A program made the translations under genes and the position numbers. From Coemansia sp. RSA 1804 (lineage: Eukaryota > Kickxellomycota > Kickxellomycetes > Kickxellales > Kickxellaceae), in contig JANBTH010000316.1 of NCBI GenBank assembly GCA_027578815.1, positions 1 to 21,119 on the forward strand: a stretch of 21,119 nucleotides of DNA. Reading direction: 5' to 3'. Positions 9,451 to 19,370 of the stretch are shown here, one piece after another (within the stretch, counting starts at the first letter, position 1; every line of letters starts with the position of its first letter). Below the pieces are notes generated by a model. It made no database searches and was not told the DNA's origin. It saw nothing but the letters and a program-made list of their open reading frames with translations.

Positions 9451-12234
9451 TCAGAAGATTATGTGCGTGTTGGTGCGCGAGTCCTCATGGACACTCATCT
9501 CGTGCATCTTGAAAGAATTGAGCTCATCCTTGATGGTTTCGAGCTGCTCTGCATCCAATCTTGTCAGCGGCATTCCCCTTCTGTCGTATGTGTGCCGATC
9601 CCATGTCTCGTAAACTGCAACAACCTCATCAAACCTGAAAGCCTTCTTTGTGCATGGCTGGACAGTCTGCTGGACCTGCGTACCACCGGTTGCAATAGCA
9701 GGGTCGGGACCCGTGGATACGGAAGGAGCACTTGTATTAGTAGGCACTTTTGCCCCATCGATAGTGCTGCTATTACTGTTTCTCCCCTTCTTTCTGCGAA
9801 TGACATTGCCGTTCTTACTCACAGGACTTTGTCTCTTGGAGGATCGTGCTGCCTGGGTCGTAGTTGAAGCCTTCATTCTGAGATGGAGATGACGAAGGCT
9901 GTCGAGCTGTGTTGCCTTTACAAATGCGTTTGTGTACCAGCGGGTCTTTTCTGATGGAATATGGAGCTGGGTATGTTTGTTTTCCTTGTCTGCGGATGCA
10001 GGAATATCGGCCTCTGATGCACCTGTTACAGCCACCTTCACAAGAGCTCGCTGGGAAACCATTGTAGCCTGGGAAGCCTTGAGTATATCTGCAAGCGGGA
10101 TGTCTCCATCGATATCGACGCTATCGCTATAGTTCTCTTCTCCGATGTACGCACTTCCTGCAGGGCCTATATGCTCTGACGCACCATGATATGCAGGCGA
10201 TGCGATTAATGCAATGCTTCTGACCATCTCATCCGTGACTTCCTCCAAATCATAGTCGCCGTCAAACAAAAGACTTGTTTGTTCTGACAGACGGTCCGCT
10301 GATGACGATATTTGGGTATTCGAACTCGGATGCTCCGACATCACTGATTCCTCCAAGGCTTGGCAAAAGGCGGACGGAGAGAGGCTATTCATACACATTC
10401 CCCTTGTTGAAAGCAAGCTTCCATCGTAGCTATGGCTCCGCCGCGCACTGCCAAAAAGCGTCTCAATCTCCTTGTCATAATGACCAAGTGTTTCAGTTCT
10501 ACGACTCGTCAGATCACAATCATCACTCGAGTAATGCTTCTTTCTCGCACTCGGATCATTTGCTATTTTTGACATTGGATAGGTCACAACGTGTGCTTTG
10601 CTCCCGAGGACCGAAGATGATAGCGATGCGTTTGCTGTAACCGTGCTTGCCTTTTCTGGAGACTCGGGTGGTGTAGCAATTGCAGATACCAGCTGTGTGT
10701 TTCTTGGTCGTAGCGACGTGGAATACGACTTTGTATTGCTGCTAGCTGGTATATTGCTCACAGAAGCTTGTGAGCCCGTATAAACAGATGAGGACGCTGT
10801 TGAGGTTTCTGTGCTGTTGGAATCATTAGCACATGGTGTTTCGCTTAATGGGAAGAACGTAGCTGTTACCAAAGATAGCACTGTCTCAACACCATTCTCA
10901 ATCTGTGCCGGGCTGTTACTTAGTTCCGATCCGCTGCTTTCATCAAAGCCCTGCAAGCATTCTGACGACCTTGCCGCGGGAACACAGGCACTAGCTATCT
11001 TTTCTGCAAAGTCATGCCGTGTATACACGCTGCTCGGAACTATACGCACTCTGCCGTCATGAGCACGTTCTATTGTGCTCAGTCGAGGAGCATATCTGCT
11101 GCTACACCTGTAAGCAGAAGGTTCGACTATCGGTATTTCTTCAGCAAGAGACGATCTGCTGCTATTGTTACTGCTGACCGTTCTTGATACGGTGCTTTCA
11201 ATCTCGGCCAGGCTGGCTAGGCAGCTTTCCTCAAATCGAGCTGACCCCACGAACATTTCCTCATCCTCCAGCGTGTTTAAGTCGCCGATGTCCAAAGCGC
11301 TCTTGTCAATATGCACCGCCTCACGGAAATCGTCAATATTCTCAATACCAAGAGCATTATCCGCTACTTTCGCACAATTTGTCTCTTTTTTGCTTGTCAG
11401 GCTCACCATGCTCTGACACGAGAAAAACGCAGTTGACATGTTCTCGGTGGTTGCTAGCGATGGAGCGCTACCATGCAACGGTATACCCTGGAGATACTCC
11501 TCCGTTACAGCCGTTATTGTCTTGTTTTGTATCTGCTCAGCAGCCTCGGGTCCACAAGAGTGATGATCCACTGAACCGTCATGGGCACACGTGTTGTCTG
11601 TTTGAGCTGTGCAATACATTGCATAGATAAGTGAGCGTTTGCGCCGTGGAGGCAGCGACTTGGTATTTGGGCTTTTCTTTCCAATTGCGCCATTGGAATG
11701 GACTCCCATATCGCAGCTAGCTTTTCTGAGAGACTGCCTTTTGTTCCCAAGCAAAACAACTTTGCTGTCCAATTCATCGCTACTCTCCATGGAAGGAGGC
11801 GGTGGGTTTGCTAGAGTCGGCGAACCAGCAGGCATCTCAAAGCCATGTTGTAAAAGAGAAAAAAGTATTTCATCGTTGTTTGTCCAGCTTATATCGGCAC
11901 AGCCGCCTGCTGTTTGCACTGGCAACAGGTAAGAAGACAGCGATTCAATCGGTATGATCGGCTCACCAGCGGCAACATTGGTGCCAATGTTACTGCGAAC
12001 GCTGCTGCCACGAATGGTATTGTTGTTGGTTTTGCCTAGTGCAGTATTTGGTATAAAGCGTCCGTGCTTTTCTGGGGATTTGTGATCTTGGTTTATTATC
12101 CTCATCGATAGCCACCGTTTCATGCTTCGAGGGCTTTTCCGCAAGGAGGTCTGCTTTCGGAATGGAGCATTGACATTGCTAGTGGCAGCATCTATGGCTT
12201 TATCCTTTCTGGTAAACGGCGAAAACGATAGCAT
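9451..12234 (-). CDS. Bni4-like protein phosphatase 1 regulatory/scaffold protein
   Basis: A single exon of 927 residues. I start it at the ATG at 12234; the open frame extends three codons further up only to a GTG. Most of the protein is Ser/Thr-rich and probably disordered. Near the N-terminus lie a basic stretch (KSPRSMKRWLSMRI) and a small hydrophobic island (DEILFSLLQHGFEMP). The last 65 residues (about 863-927) are the conserved part: KAFRFDEV, then TYDRRGMPLTRL, IKDELNSFKMHEM and SVHEDSRTNTHIIF at the very end. This layout matches the C-terminal region of yeast Bni4/Afr1-type proteins, which bind the PP1 catalytic subunit Glc7. Bni4 links PP1 and chitin synthase III to septins at the bud neck. 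The core docking residue is Phe rather than Val/Ile. Family placement rests on this tail only. Confidence 0.72.
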   Translation of the reverse strand: MLSFSPFTRKDKAIDAATSNVNAPFRKQTSLRKSPRSMKRWLSMRIINQDHKSPEKHGRFIPNTALGKTNNNTIRGSSVRSNIGTNVAAGEPIIPIESLSSYLLPVQTAGGCADISWTNNDEILFSLLQHGFEMPAGSPTLANPPPPSMESSDELDSKVVLLGNKRQSLRKASCDMGVHSNGAIGKKSPNTKSLPPRRKRSLIYAMYCTAQTDNTCAHDGSVDHHSCGPEAAEQIQNKTITAVTEEYLQGIPLHGSAPSLATTENMSTAFFSCQSMVSLTSKKETNCAKVADNALGIENIDDFREAVHIDKSALDIGDLNTLEDEEMFVGSARFEESCLASLAEIESTVSRTVSSNNSSRSSLAEEIPIVEPSAYRCSSRYAPRLSTIERAHDGRVRIVPSSVYTRHDFAEKIASACVPAARSSECLQGFDESSGSELSNSPAQIENGVETVLSLVTATFFPLSETPCANDSNSTETSTASSSVYTGSQASVSNIPASSNTKSYSTSLRPRNTQLVSAIATPPESPEKASTVTANASLSSSVLGSKAHVVTYPMSKIANDPSARKKHYSSDDCDLTSRRTETLGHYDKEIETLFGSARRSHSYDGSLLSTRGMCMNSLSPSAFCQALEESVMSEHPSSNTQISSSADRLSEQTSLLFDGDYDLEEVTDEMVRSIALIASPAYHGASEHIGPAGSAYIGEENYSDSVDIDGDIPLADILKASQATMVSQRALVKVAVTGASEADIPASADKENKHTQLHIPSEKTRWYTNAFVKATQLDSLRHLHLRMKASTTTQAARSSKRQSPVSKNGNVIRRKKGRNSNSSTIDGAKVPTNTSAPSVSTGPDPAIATGGTQVQQTVQPCTKKAFRFDEVVAVYETWDRHTYDRRGMPLTRLDAEQLETIKDELNSFKMHEMSVHEDSRTNTHIIF
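9454..9648 (-). other. C-terminal PP1-docking-like domain of the Bni4-like protein
   Basis: The final 65 codons encode KAFRFDEV, YDRR, ELNSFKMHEM and SVHEDSRTNTHIIF. They form the only clearly conserved segment in an otherwise low-complexity protein. Confidence 0.72.
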
Positions 12235-14307
12235 CTGTGACACGCTTTTCTCTTTATGACAATGATCTTGTATGCAGCTCTATATCCATTATTAAGCCAT
12301 ATCCACACAGGTATTAATAATATTCTTTAGCTATTAGTAGGATATTTGTGCGGTTGGCAACTAGAAGCACATTTAATTGTTTGACAATAATAGCGCATTG
12401 CATCTCCATATTCTATATTATGCTTTATGATTAACATGACGCCATCGTATTAATGAGAATTGCTTACATTGAGCCCAGGATTGAGTTCAAGTTGGAGCTC
12501 GAGTCCGAATCTAGGTCTGGAGAACAATGCAAATATACCTTGAAAGAAGTCTAGCGAGGAGGAGATATGTGGTAAATAATCGCCTTAAAAATAATAGGAA
12601 CAATAAATAAAACTAGACCACATGCAGAATAACAAGAACAAGGAGAAAAGCAAACATGGTACGACAAACCAAGCATTCTTCTGCTTATAACAAACCAATG
12701 CTGGAAGAAATAAAATAAAACTAAAACGCAGGGGAATAAACCATTCAATAAATATTGATATCCCTCATTTAGCGAGAAGCAGCCTGGTGTTGCAATAAAA
12801 ATACTGCTCCACACCGATTTCTCATCCCACACAACAACAGTACGGTGCCTGACGCTTCCACCATTTGATGAACACAACAGCCTTATTCTGGTAGATGCTT
12901 GGCGCTCAACTGTAATTTTGTGCGAACCAAATGTTTTGACTGCTTTTATTACCATCCTATATTTTTAAGAAGCCCGGCGTGTATGGTAATACATTTGCAA
13001 ATGTTCACAAGCAAAATAGCACTATTATTACACTTTTCATAAACAGCAACTGCTTAATTTTTGATATTATTTTATTTTCCAGGAACAAAGCATGGACATA
13101 ATAACTCATGTACTTTAAGAATAAAGACAGTTCATTATCCCCAACCGACACTCCTAAATCGCTTTATTTGTCCTAAAAACGAAAGAGAAGATTTAAAAAG
13201 TGGGTTTTTGCTATAAAAAAAGTCATTATGTTTGCTCGCAAAATCAAAACATACGCACTTGTGGTTATTGACACTGGCAGTTGTTTTTGAAGACCGCGTT
13301 TCCGTCAACCAGCTCTTGCGAGTTCTACTAGTCTGGTGTTTACACGAGACTGACAAGAATGGAGGGAAGGCAGTTACTATCCTTTCCATCTTTTGCCAAT
13401 GTCCAAAAAACAATAAACGAGTGACGTTTTGCAGTAACTGTGAACAACGTGCGCGTATATTCACTTCTAGTCTTTCTGTTGCCCGGCGGTCGCGTTTGGT
13501 TTCTGCGCACAGTAGCATTACATGCGGTAACTGCTAAAAAAAAAGCTAAAGACGTGCCTACAAACAGTACGGCTATTCTTGAGTGGAGAACACAAAGGTC
13601 TATTTTTATGATACATGTCTAAGAAGCAACAGAATAGGCGGCCATCAAGCAAAAATGTGGTGCTAAACTACCTCGACCTGAATACTACTTTTTTGGATTC
13701 AGTTCGTCTGCTTTGATAGACGTCCAGCTAAAAAGTAATATATCAAGCATGATTTCAGGGTCTACTGTAGCCTGGAGCACGTATGATTAACCCCGGTCTC
13801 AATATCTGTCGTTAGACACTGATAAGCCAAACCAGCAAGTTTTATGAGCTAAATAAGCAAACCTTGTTTTGGAATAAGAAAGTAATGTGTTGTAGGACTT
13901 GTAAGCAACCAAGCATAGCGTTCAAGTCAAAGTTTAACACTATATCTTCCAATACACATTCTTTTTATGAGACATACATATTACGCCTTCAGTGGCAAGC
14001 AGAATATCTTTCTTAAATGGGAAATAAAAAGACACACCAGTGGACACAGTTTGCTGTTATTTTTCGGACCTAATAATGTGCTATATTTAGTATCTGCTGG
14101 CATGTTTGCATTTTTTACTAACAAGGATTTCATTTCTTTCTCCACACTCCTCAAATTTCAGAGCCAGCGTTTCGTCCTGGGGCAAATTCGTTTTTCCACA
14201 ACTTGTTGACCATCGCCTTTTTCAATTTTCTTTATCGTTATTTGAGCTGTGATTATTGCATATTATAATCATCTTCGCCATATACTTCACAAGCATACAC
14301 ATCGATC
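12235..14307. other. AT-rich gene-poor stretch upstream of the Bni4-like gene
   Basis: About 2.1 kb with no convincing gene. ORFs at 12551-12955 (minus), 13135-13518 (minus), 13232-13537 (plus) and 13967-14209 (plus) are compositionally biased and show no motif I recognise. The part near 12240-12450 should contain the promoter and 5' leader of the Bni4-like gene. No tRNA box pair or long repeat was seen. Confidence 0.4.
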
Positions 14308-14601
14308 ATGACCGTTGAGTGCGATACTACACTACTAGATTTCTCGCTGCCGGATCTCACTATCGGCGTTAAGGATGGAAATCTGATGTATACGCGGCCG
14401 GAGCAGCTTATCAACAGAGGAAAATGCAGCTGCTGTAGGTTGAAAAGTGACAACTACGGAATGTATCTTATCAAGGTTATCAGATACAAGCTGAGCACAA
14501 CACTCCCTCCCTTGGGCCACCACATTTCGAAAAAGACGCATCGGCTCAACGATCGCCTGTACGAAAAATTTGATGGCTTCTTTGTCAACAAAACACCTTG
14601 A
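14308..14601 (+). CDS. Small hypothetical protein, 97 residues
   Basis: The ATG at 14308 is in an acceptable context (GATCATGACC) and the ORF closes with TGA at 14601. An AATAAA follows at 14689-14694, a normal distance for a poly(A) signal. The product has a mixed, non-repetitive composition, with a CSCC cluster near residue 40 and a basic C-terminal half (HHISKKTHRLNDRLYEKFDG). This looks more protein-like than the other ORFs in this AT-rich stretch. I do not recognise the family and assign no function. It could also be an exon of a longer gene, a decayed remnant, or chance. Overlapping minus-strand ORFs at 14253-14453 and 14335-14541 look weaker. Confidence 0.4.
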   Translation: MTVECDTTLLDFSLPDLTIGVKDGNLMYTRPEQLINRGKCSCCRLKSDNYGMYLIKVIRYKLSTTLPPLGHHISKKTHRLNDRLYEKFDGFFVNKTP

Positions 14602-14688
14602 AGCGTTATTATCAGGGTTTGTTGCGTGACAGGTATTCGCGTCGTTTTTCTACAATGTTTGTTGCTATTGTAAAAACCCCGGTTTAAT

Positions 14689-14694
14689 AATAAA
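14689..14694 (+). terminator. Possible poly(A) signal (AATAAA)
   Basis: A canonical AATAAA lies 88 bases after the stop of the small ORF ending at 14601. Confidence 0.35.
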
Positions 14695-15110
14695 AAAGAA
14701 TGTTTAATACTTGTTTTAGTTTTGTTTCCGTTTTAGTAATACAACCATTTTATTGTCATGAGTCTGATAATTAGACTCCAGATAGTTGCAAGATTAAAGA
14801 TGCAAGCCAGATCTACTTTACAGATTGTTGTGGACATACAATGTAGTAATGAAAGCCAGTATAATGATAAAACACTTAATATAGGGTTACTACGAATAAA
14901 GCTAGTTCAGATTCTATTGCTCAAATATATGCATGCTTTTATGCTTGGCAGTAAGGCTACTCCTGGGTTTCAACGCTGCCTGTTATCTGTGGACTCATGT
15001 TATCATTTTCAAACAAGAGCTGTTTAATGTGGATATTATTTTTTATTTTGCTTTATCACTCATAACATCTTGGCTTATAATATATTTGAATTCTAGAGTA
15101 AAAACTGGTT
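14695..15110. promoter_or_regulatory. Upstream region of the secreted lipase gene
   Basis: AT-rich stretch of 416 bases before the lipase start codon. ORFs at 14758-15027 and 14933-15163 are not credible. No specific element is assigned. Confidence 0.3.
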
Positions 15111-16395
15111 ATGAAAATGTTCAATGCAAAGGTAATTGCCTCATTGGCAGAATGTTCATCTAGAAAATACCCACAGCTTAAAAGCAAGCACAGCTAAATA
15201 AAACATTATTCTTGACGATTCAAGCTCTAAAAGTATAGACATTATTGCAAGCGCTACTTTATTCCTTTGGATCGTGGGCTGTACTAGCACGAGATGTCGA
15301 TTTTGTCCCTGGAAAGACCTATACAGGAGAGATGACCAAGCCGTATTTAAGCATCATGGACAAATACATGAGGTAAGTTTTTAAGCATTGCTCTAAAAAT
15401 TGAAACAAGTATATTCCTTGTAAAAAAAGCTAAATAAGCCATATCACTGTCTGAGTTGTTTGTGAATATACAACTGCGTAAAAAAAGAATAGTCTTGCTG
15501 AGACCTCGTATTACTTTCTGCATCAGGGAGGCGGGTTCAACTGCGGCTCAGCATGTGCGCTACCAGTGGTGAAAAGCACTTTATTGAACACTACCTGGCA
15601 TAGTCCTAATCCAGTTTCGGACGGGTTTATTGGCATCAACCCTGACGAGAAAGAAATATATGTGACCTGGACGGGCACACGGAGAATCCGAACGGTTATT
15701 GCCGATTCAGTAACAATATTTGCCGACTATCCAAATGAAGCTGAAGGCTCGCAGGTTCATGTAGGGTTCTACGAAACAACAAGGGCGGCATATCCGCACA
15801 TTGTGAAAAACATTGTTGCGGCAGCAACAGACTATCCAGACCACAACATTATCTTTATTGGTCATTCCCTAGGAGGAGGTAAAGTATCTTCTTTTTTTCA
15901 GATCATATACATTTATGCTATATTGCACTGCTATTCTCTCCCATGTTGGAATCATCAGTTATTGACCATGTTTGTCGACAAAAGTTGTTATACTTCCTTG
16001 TAGCGAGTGCTGTCCTGTCTGCCTTGATGTTTGCTCGTGACAACGAGTACATGAAGGACCGGGTTCGCGTGTGGACATTTGGCGAGCCACGGGTCGGAAA
16101 CCGCCGTTTCGTCGAATACTACACTCAGATCCTTGGAAATCAAACATACCGAGTGACCTACAAGGCCGACATCGTCCCGCACATTCCGCCATGGCAGGTT
16201 CTAGGCTACCAGCATCACCCACTCGAGATCCACATTATCAACGAAAAGGGCGATTTCTATGTTTGCCAAAACACCGTCAGAGAGGATCTGGATGGCGCAT
16301 ACAGATGGCCTACCATAGATTCTGGTGTCGCCGACCATATCAATTACTTTGGAAAGCCAGAAATTGTGCATTTTGATCCTCTCATCGAATGGTAG
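15111..16395 (+). CDS. Secreted class 3 (Rhizomucor-type) triacylglycerol lipase, four exons
   Basis: Exons inferred: 15111-15131, 15239-15372, 15493-15878, 16004-16395, giving 310 residues. Exon 1 encodes only seven residues (MKMFNAK). Joined to exon 2 it yields a standard secretion signal ending in AVLA, with cleavage expected after Ala24. The mature part shows YMSLAETSYYF, a CGSAC pair of cysteines (69, 73), an oxyanion-loop region VTWTGTRRIR, the nucleophile elbow GHSLGG (Ser177), KADIVPHIPP (Asp236) and ADHINYFG (His292). This is the complete Ser-Asp-His triad of fungal class 3 lipases, which hydrolyse acylglycerols outside the cell, and the length is normal for the family. Feruloyl esterase is an alternative activity within the same fold. 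It converges on Vps27, with 147 bases between the stops. Confidence 0.9.
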
Positions 16396-16451
16396 TAGTA
16401 GCTCTGCTATCAAGTTTCGTAATAACATTCACTTGAAGTGGTTGGGTTTGA

Positions 16452-16457
16452 AATAAA
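16452..16457 (+). terminator. Lipase poly(A) signal (AATAAA)
   Basis: Canonical AATAAA 56 bases after the lipase stop codon. Confidence 0.6.
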
Positions 16458-16486
16458 AAAAAGGCAAAACAGTTTGCAGTTAGAGT

Positions 16487-16492
16487 TTTATT
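16487..16492 (-). terminator. Vps27 poly(A) signal (AATAAA on minus strand)
   Basis: TTTATT on the plus strand reads AATAAA on the minus strand, 50 bases downstream of the Vps27 stop. Confidence 0.55.
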
Positions 16493-16542
16493 ATAAAAAC
16501 AACAACAGCCAAAGATTAGAATGCTGGATAAGAATCGAGGCA

Positions 16543-18978
16543 TCAGAATTCTATAAGCAGCGCCTCTTCTGGCTCAGGCGTTTTAGCATTAGCACCGGTG
16601 TTTATATCGTTGCCGCCAGTGCTAGCGTTGATATTAGTGTTGGACGCCGTGGACTGTTGCGCGGAATCAGCTTGTCTGACAGGTGTGGGTTGAAGTGGCG
16701 GAATGCTTGGAATATTATTAGCAGCATGTGGATTATAGACGGCGCTTGCAGATGATGCAGGTCCTACTAGCGGCTGCTGTGGTTGTATCTGTGGCTGCTG
16801 TATATTGCTTGCAGCCGGTCCGTTTACTGAGCTGTAGGGTTGAGCTGGCACAGTTGAATGCGTAGACTGCTCCGGATATCCCGAGGAGGAACTTGTGAAC
16901 GGGTTGTTAGGAGACAGCTGTTGAGCATGAGTATAGTGTTGTTGTTGCTGCTGCTGTTGGGGTTGCTGGGGTTGAGGTTGTTGGTACACAGATACTGATC
17001 GCGACAGCTGTCCGGGCTCGTTATATGAAGAATAATGCCCCTGTGGCGGGTTCCCACCTAGCTGGGTATGCTGATGCTGCGGATGAGTATCTTGTGGACC
17101 TCGTTGTTCTGGATACCCGGAGGCATACTGCGTTTGCGGAGGGGCCGCGTATAATGGCTGCTGAGCAGAGGGAAGAGTAGGGTATATAGACTGTTGCGCA
17201 TACTGATAGGCGGCCAAGTTAGCCGTGGATGCGTTGTTGGGGGTAGTGTATGTGCTAGACCGCAGTCGCTTGTCCAACAGTTGCTCGTAAATTTTGGTTG
17301 CTGTGACAATACGGTCATGGAGCTTGGAAAATTCCCGTTGCTTTTGATCGACAGTTTCAACTGCATCGGTTATCTTTGGACGTAGCTGTTCAATGCTTTC
17401 GTGAAGGTACTGGACCTGAGGATCGTTTCTGATGTCTTGTCCGCTGTCCCGAATACGTATCAAAAGTGACTCAAACAGCTGAACATTTTCCTTCTCTGTG
17501 ATTGACAATGGTCCACTATCGGTATCCTCAGCAATTTCAGCTGCCGGCATAAACGCCGCCAATGGTTTATTGTCATCGGAGTTCTGCTCTGCCACTGTTT
17601 GTAGTCTGGGTTGCTTGATGTTTCCAGACGCAGGAAGGTAGTCTGGCACACGTAGGTCACCGCCACCGGCACTTCCACCAGGGACATCCCGTAGAGACGC
17701 TTCAATCGCTGCCCGAAGATCTGGATCGTCGTCATCGCCCTCGGCAGAATATTGAGGATTGCCTGTTGGAGCACTGGTCAGCGGATAAGGCTCGCTTTTA
17801 ACCTCTGGATATCTGTTTGCTGGCGCCTGCCATGGCGAAGACAACGAAGGATAGAGCGACTGAGATTGCTGTGTCGCTTGTGCTGGAGGGAATGCCTGGG
17901 ACGAGGGCACAGAGTTCCCAACAATCTTGGGATCAAGCGAGTAATCTGCATAGTTCGGCTTGTGCTGAGCTTCTTGCAAAGACAGCTCAATTGCACGCTT
18001 TAGATCAATGTCGCTGCTATCAACATTTGAAGCAGAAGCAGAAGGGGCTATTGGAGGCCTGATCATACTTTCTCTGCGAGAAACAGGCGTGGGATCCCTT
18101 GGAATGTTGTCTGTTTCCGAGACAATCTTCTTCAAGCGAAGATAGCAACCGTGGCATACGCGTACCGGATCGTAGATAGCAAACTTTGGGATTGCTGCTG
18201 TGTTTGACGAGCAGTCGTTGCAAAAGCATTTCCCACAGTGGCGACAATGGTGTTTGCGGTTGGTGAATGTGAACTGAGTCCGACAACGCTGGCAAACAGG
18301 GCTGTCTTCCCACTCTGGAGCGCTGGACGAGTCGACCATAGCTCCCGAAGAAGCAACCTCAGGTCTAGGAAAAGAATACCCCATGCGCTTCATCCTCGTG
18401 TAGACACCATCGACATACGCCATCTCTGGGTTGTTGCGGAAAAGCTGCGACCATTCTTGAACAAGCTTTAACACGAGCTGCCGGAGCTCAACGCTACGTC
18501 CCGTCTTCGATTCCATCAGTCCGTAGATGGCATCAATAAACTCGCGCTTAGTGAGCTCCAGCTGAATTAAACTGCCTCCGTTCTTTATGCACATGTCAGA
18601 CAGCTGGAGGACAAGTATCTGGACATTCGGATTTTCAAAGTTTAGGCGTTCGCGCAGCACACGGGCTACCTCCTTTGCGCTAAACTCCTTTGACCGTATC
18701 CTATCAATGAAATTAAGTGTGTCTGAGATGTCAAGCTCATGGCCGGGAACATCCTCCGCGGTAAGACGGTCTACGGGAATGAACAAATATGCGCACAAAT
18801 GCATGAAATGCAATTAACAAAACAAACTTTAGTCATTTGTAGGCAGAGTGGCTTGGTGTTTTTTCCATCTCATGTGGTAGAAGGCAACGTTTTATCACTG
18901 TGCAAATAAAGAGTGTCGACTTTGATACTTACTAACCTCATCTTCAATGGGTGTGCCGTAAAATAGTCGCATAACCAT
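16543..18978 (-). CDS. VPS27: Vps27, ESCRT-0 subunit (VHS-FYVE-UIM protein)
   Basis: Two exons, 18978-18933 and 18770-16543, with a 162-base intron (GTAAGT...GTAG), give 757 residues. Exon 1 supplies the first 15 codons of the VHS domain (MVMRLFYGTPIEDEV); splicing is in phase 1. In order: VHS (about 1-145); FYVE zinc finger (about 169-230) with WEDSPVC, RKHHCRHCG and RVC, which binds PI3P; ubiquitin-interacting motifs at about 268-284 (DLKRAIELSLQEA) and 363-378 (DLRAAIEASLRD); a helical GAT-like region at about 438-516, where Hse1 binds in yeast; a Gln/Pro-rich tail; and a terminal clathrin box, LLIEF. PTLP (about 545) and PSIP (about 703) fit the P[ST]xP motif that recruits Vps23/ESCRT-I. 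It gathers ubiquitinated cargo on endosomes for multivesicular body sorting. Confidence 0.95.
16938..16986 (-). repeat. Gln-encoding CAG/CAA repeat in Vps27
   Basis: Imperfect CAA/CAG tract coding for a Gln-rich run interrupted by Pro in the Vps27 tail. It is a likely site of length variation. Confidence 0.7.
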
Positions 18979-19370
18979 TGCTACTCAGAGTTATGTTGCA
19001 AAAGCTTGACAACAGGCGTGGAAGATGGACAATTTGTTGTTAAATGCTGAAACAGAGTATAGTGGCGAAAAAGAAAAAAGAAAAAGAAAGAAAAATGGCA
19101 AGAACTTTGTGACAACTGAAGAAACAAAAGAGAAAGAGGGAAAGAGACGCTGCCAAAAAGAAAAAGGCATAAACCTGCACTTTCAGCGCCAAGAAACTAA
19201 CACCCATGCGCAACTTGCGTCACACGCCTTTTCTCAATGGCGACGACCAAGCACAGAAAAAAACCGCCAGCGTGTCGCAAATTACTAATATCCACGTGAT
19301 ACTGGCAGGGTCAGCCAAACAAGCTTTAATAAAAATTTAAAAAGGAAAAAGGTGTTGCTGGAAAAAAAAA
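18979..19370. promoter_or_regulatory. Vps27 upstream region / prohibitin 3' region
   Basis: This 392-base gap between two minus-strand genes has a strongly purine-rich plus strand over about 19056-19172, so it is CT-rich on the Vps27 coding strand roughly 80-195 bases before the ATG. This is a common fungal promoter feature. The ORF at 19025-19288 is a by-product of that composition. Confidence 0.4.

Noticed and set aside
12551..12955. 134-codon minus-strand ORF with hydrophobic second half
   Set aside because: Considered as a membrane protein, but the composition follows AT-rich DNA and no family pattern is visible.
15527..15565. Lipase exon 3 starting at CAG|GGAGG (15527)
   Set aside because: It is out of phase with exon 2 and gives an early stop; starting at 15493 keeps frame and gives the expected YMSLAETSYYF segment.
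19025..19288. 87-codon Lys-rich ORF
   Set aside because: Product of a purine-rich tract upstream of Vps27, best explained as a CT-rich promoter element.
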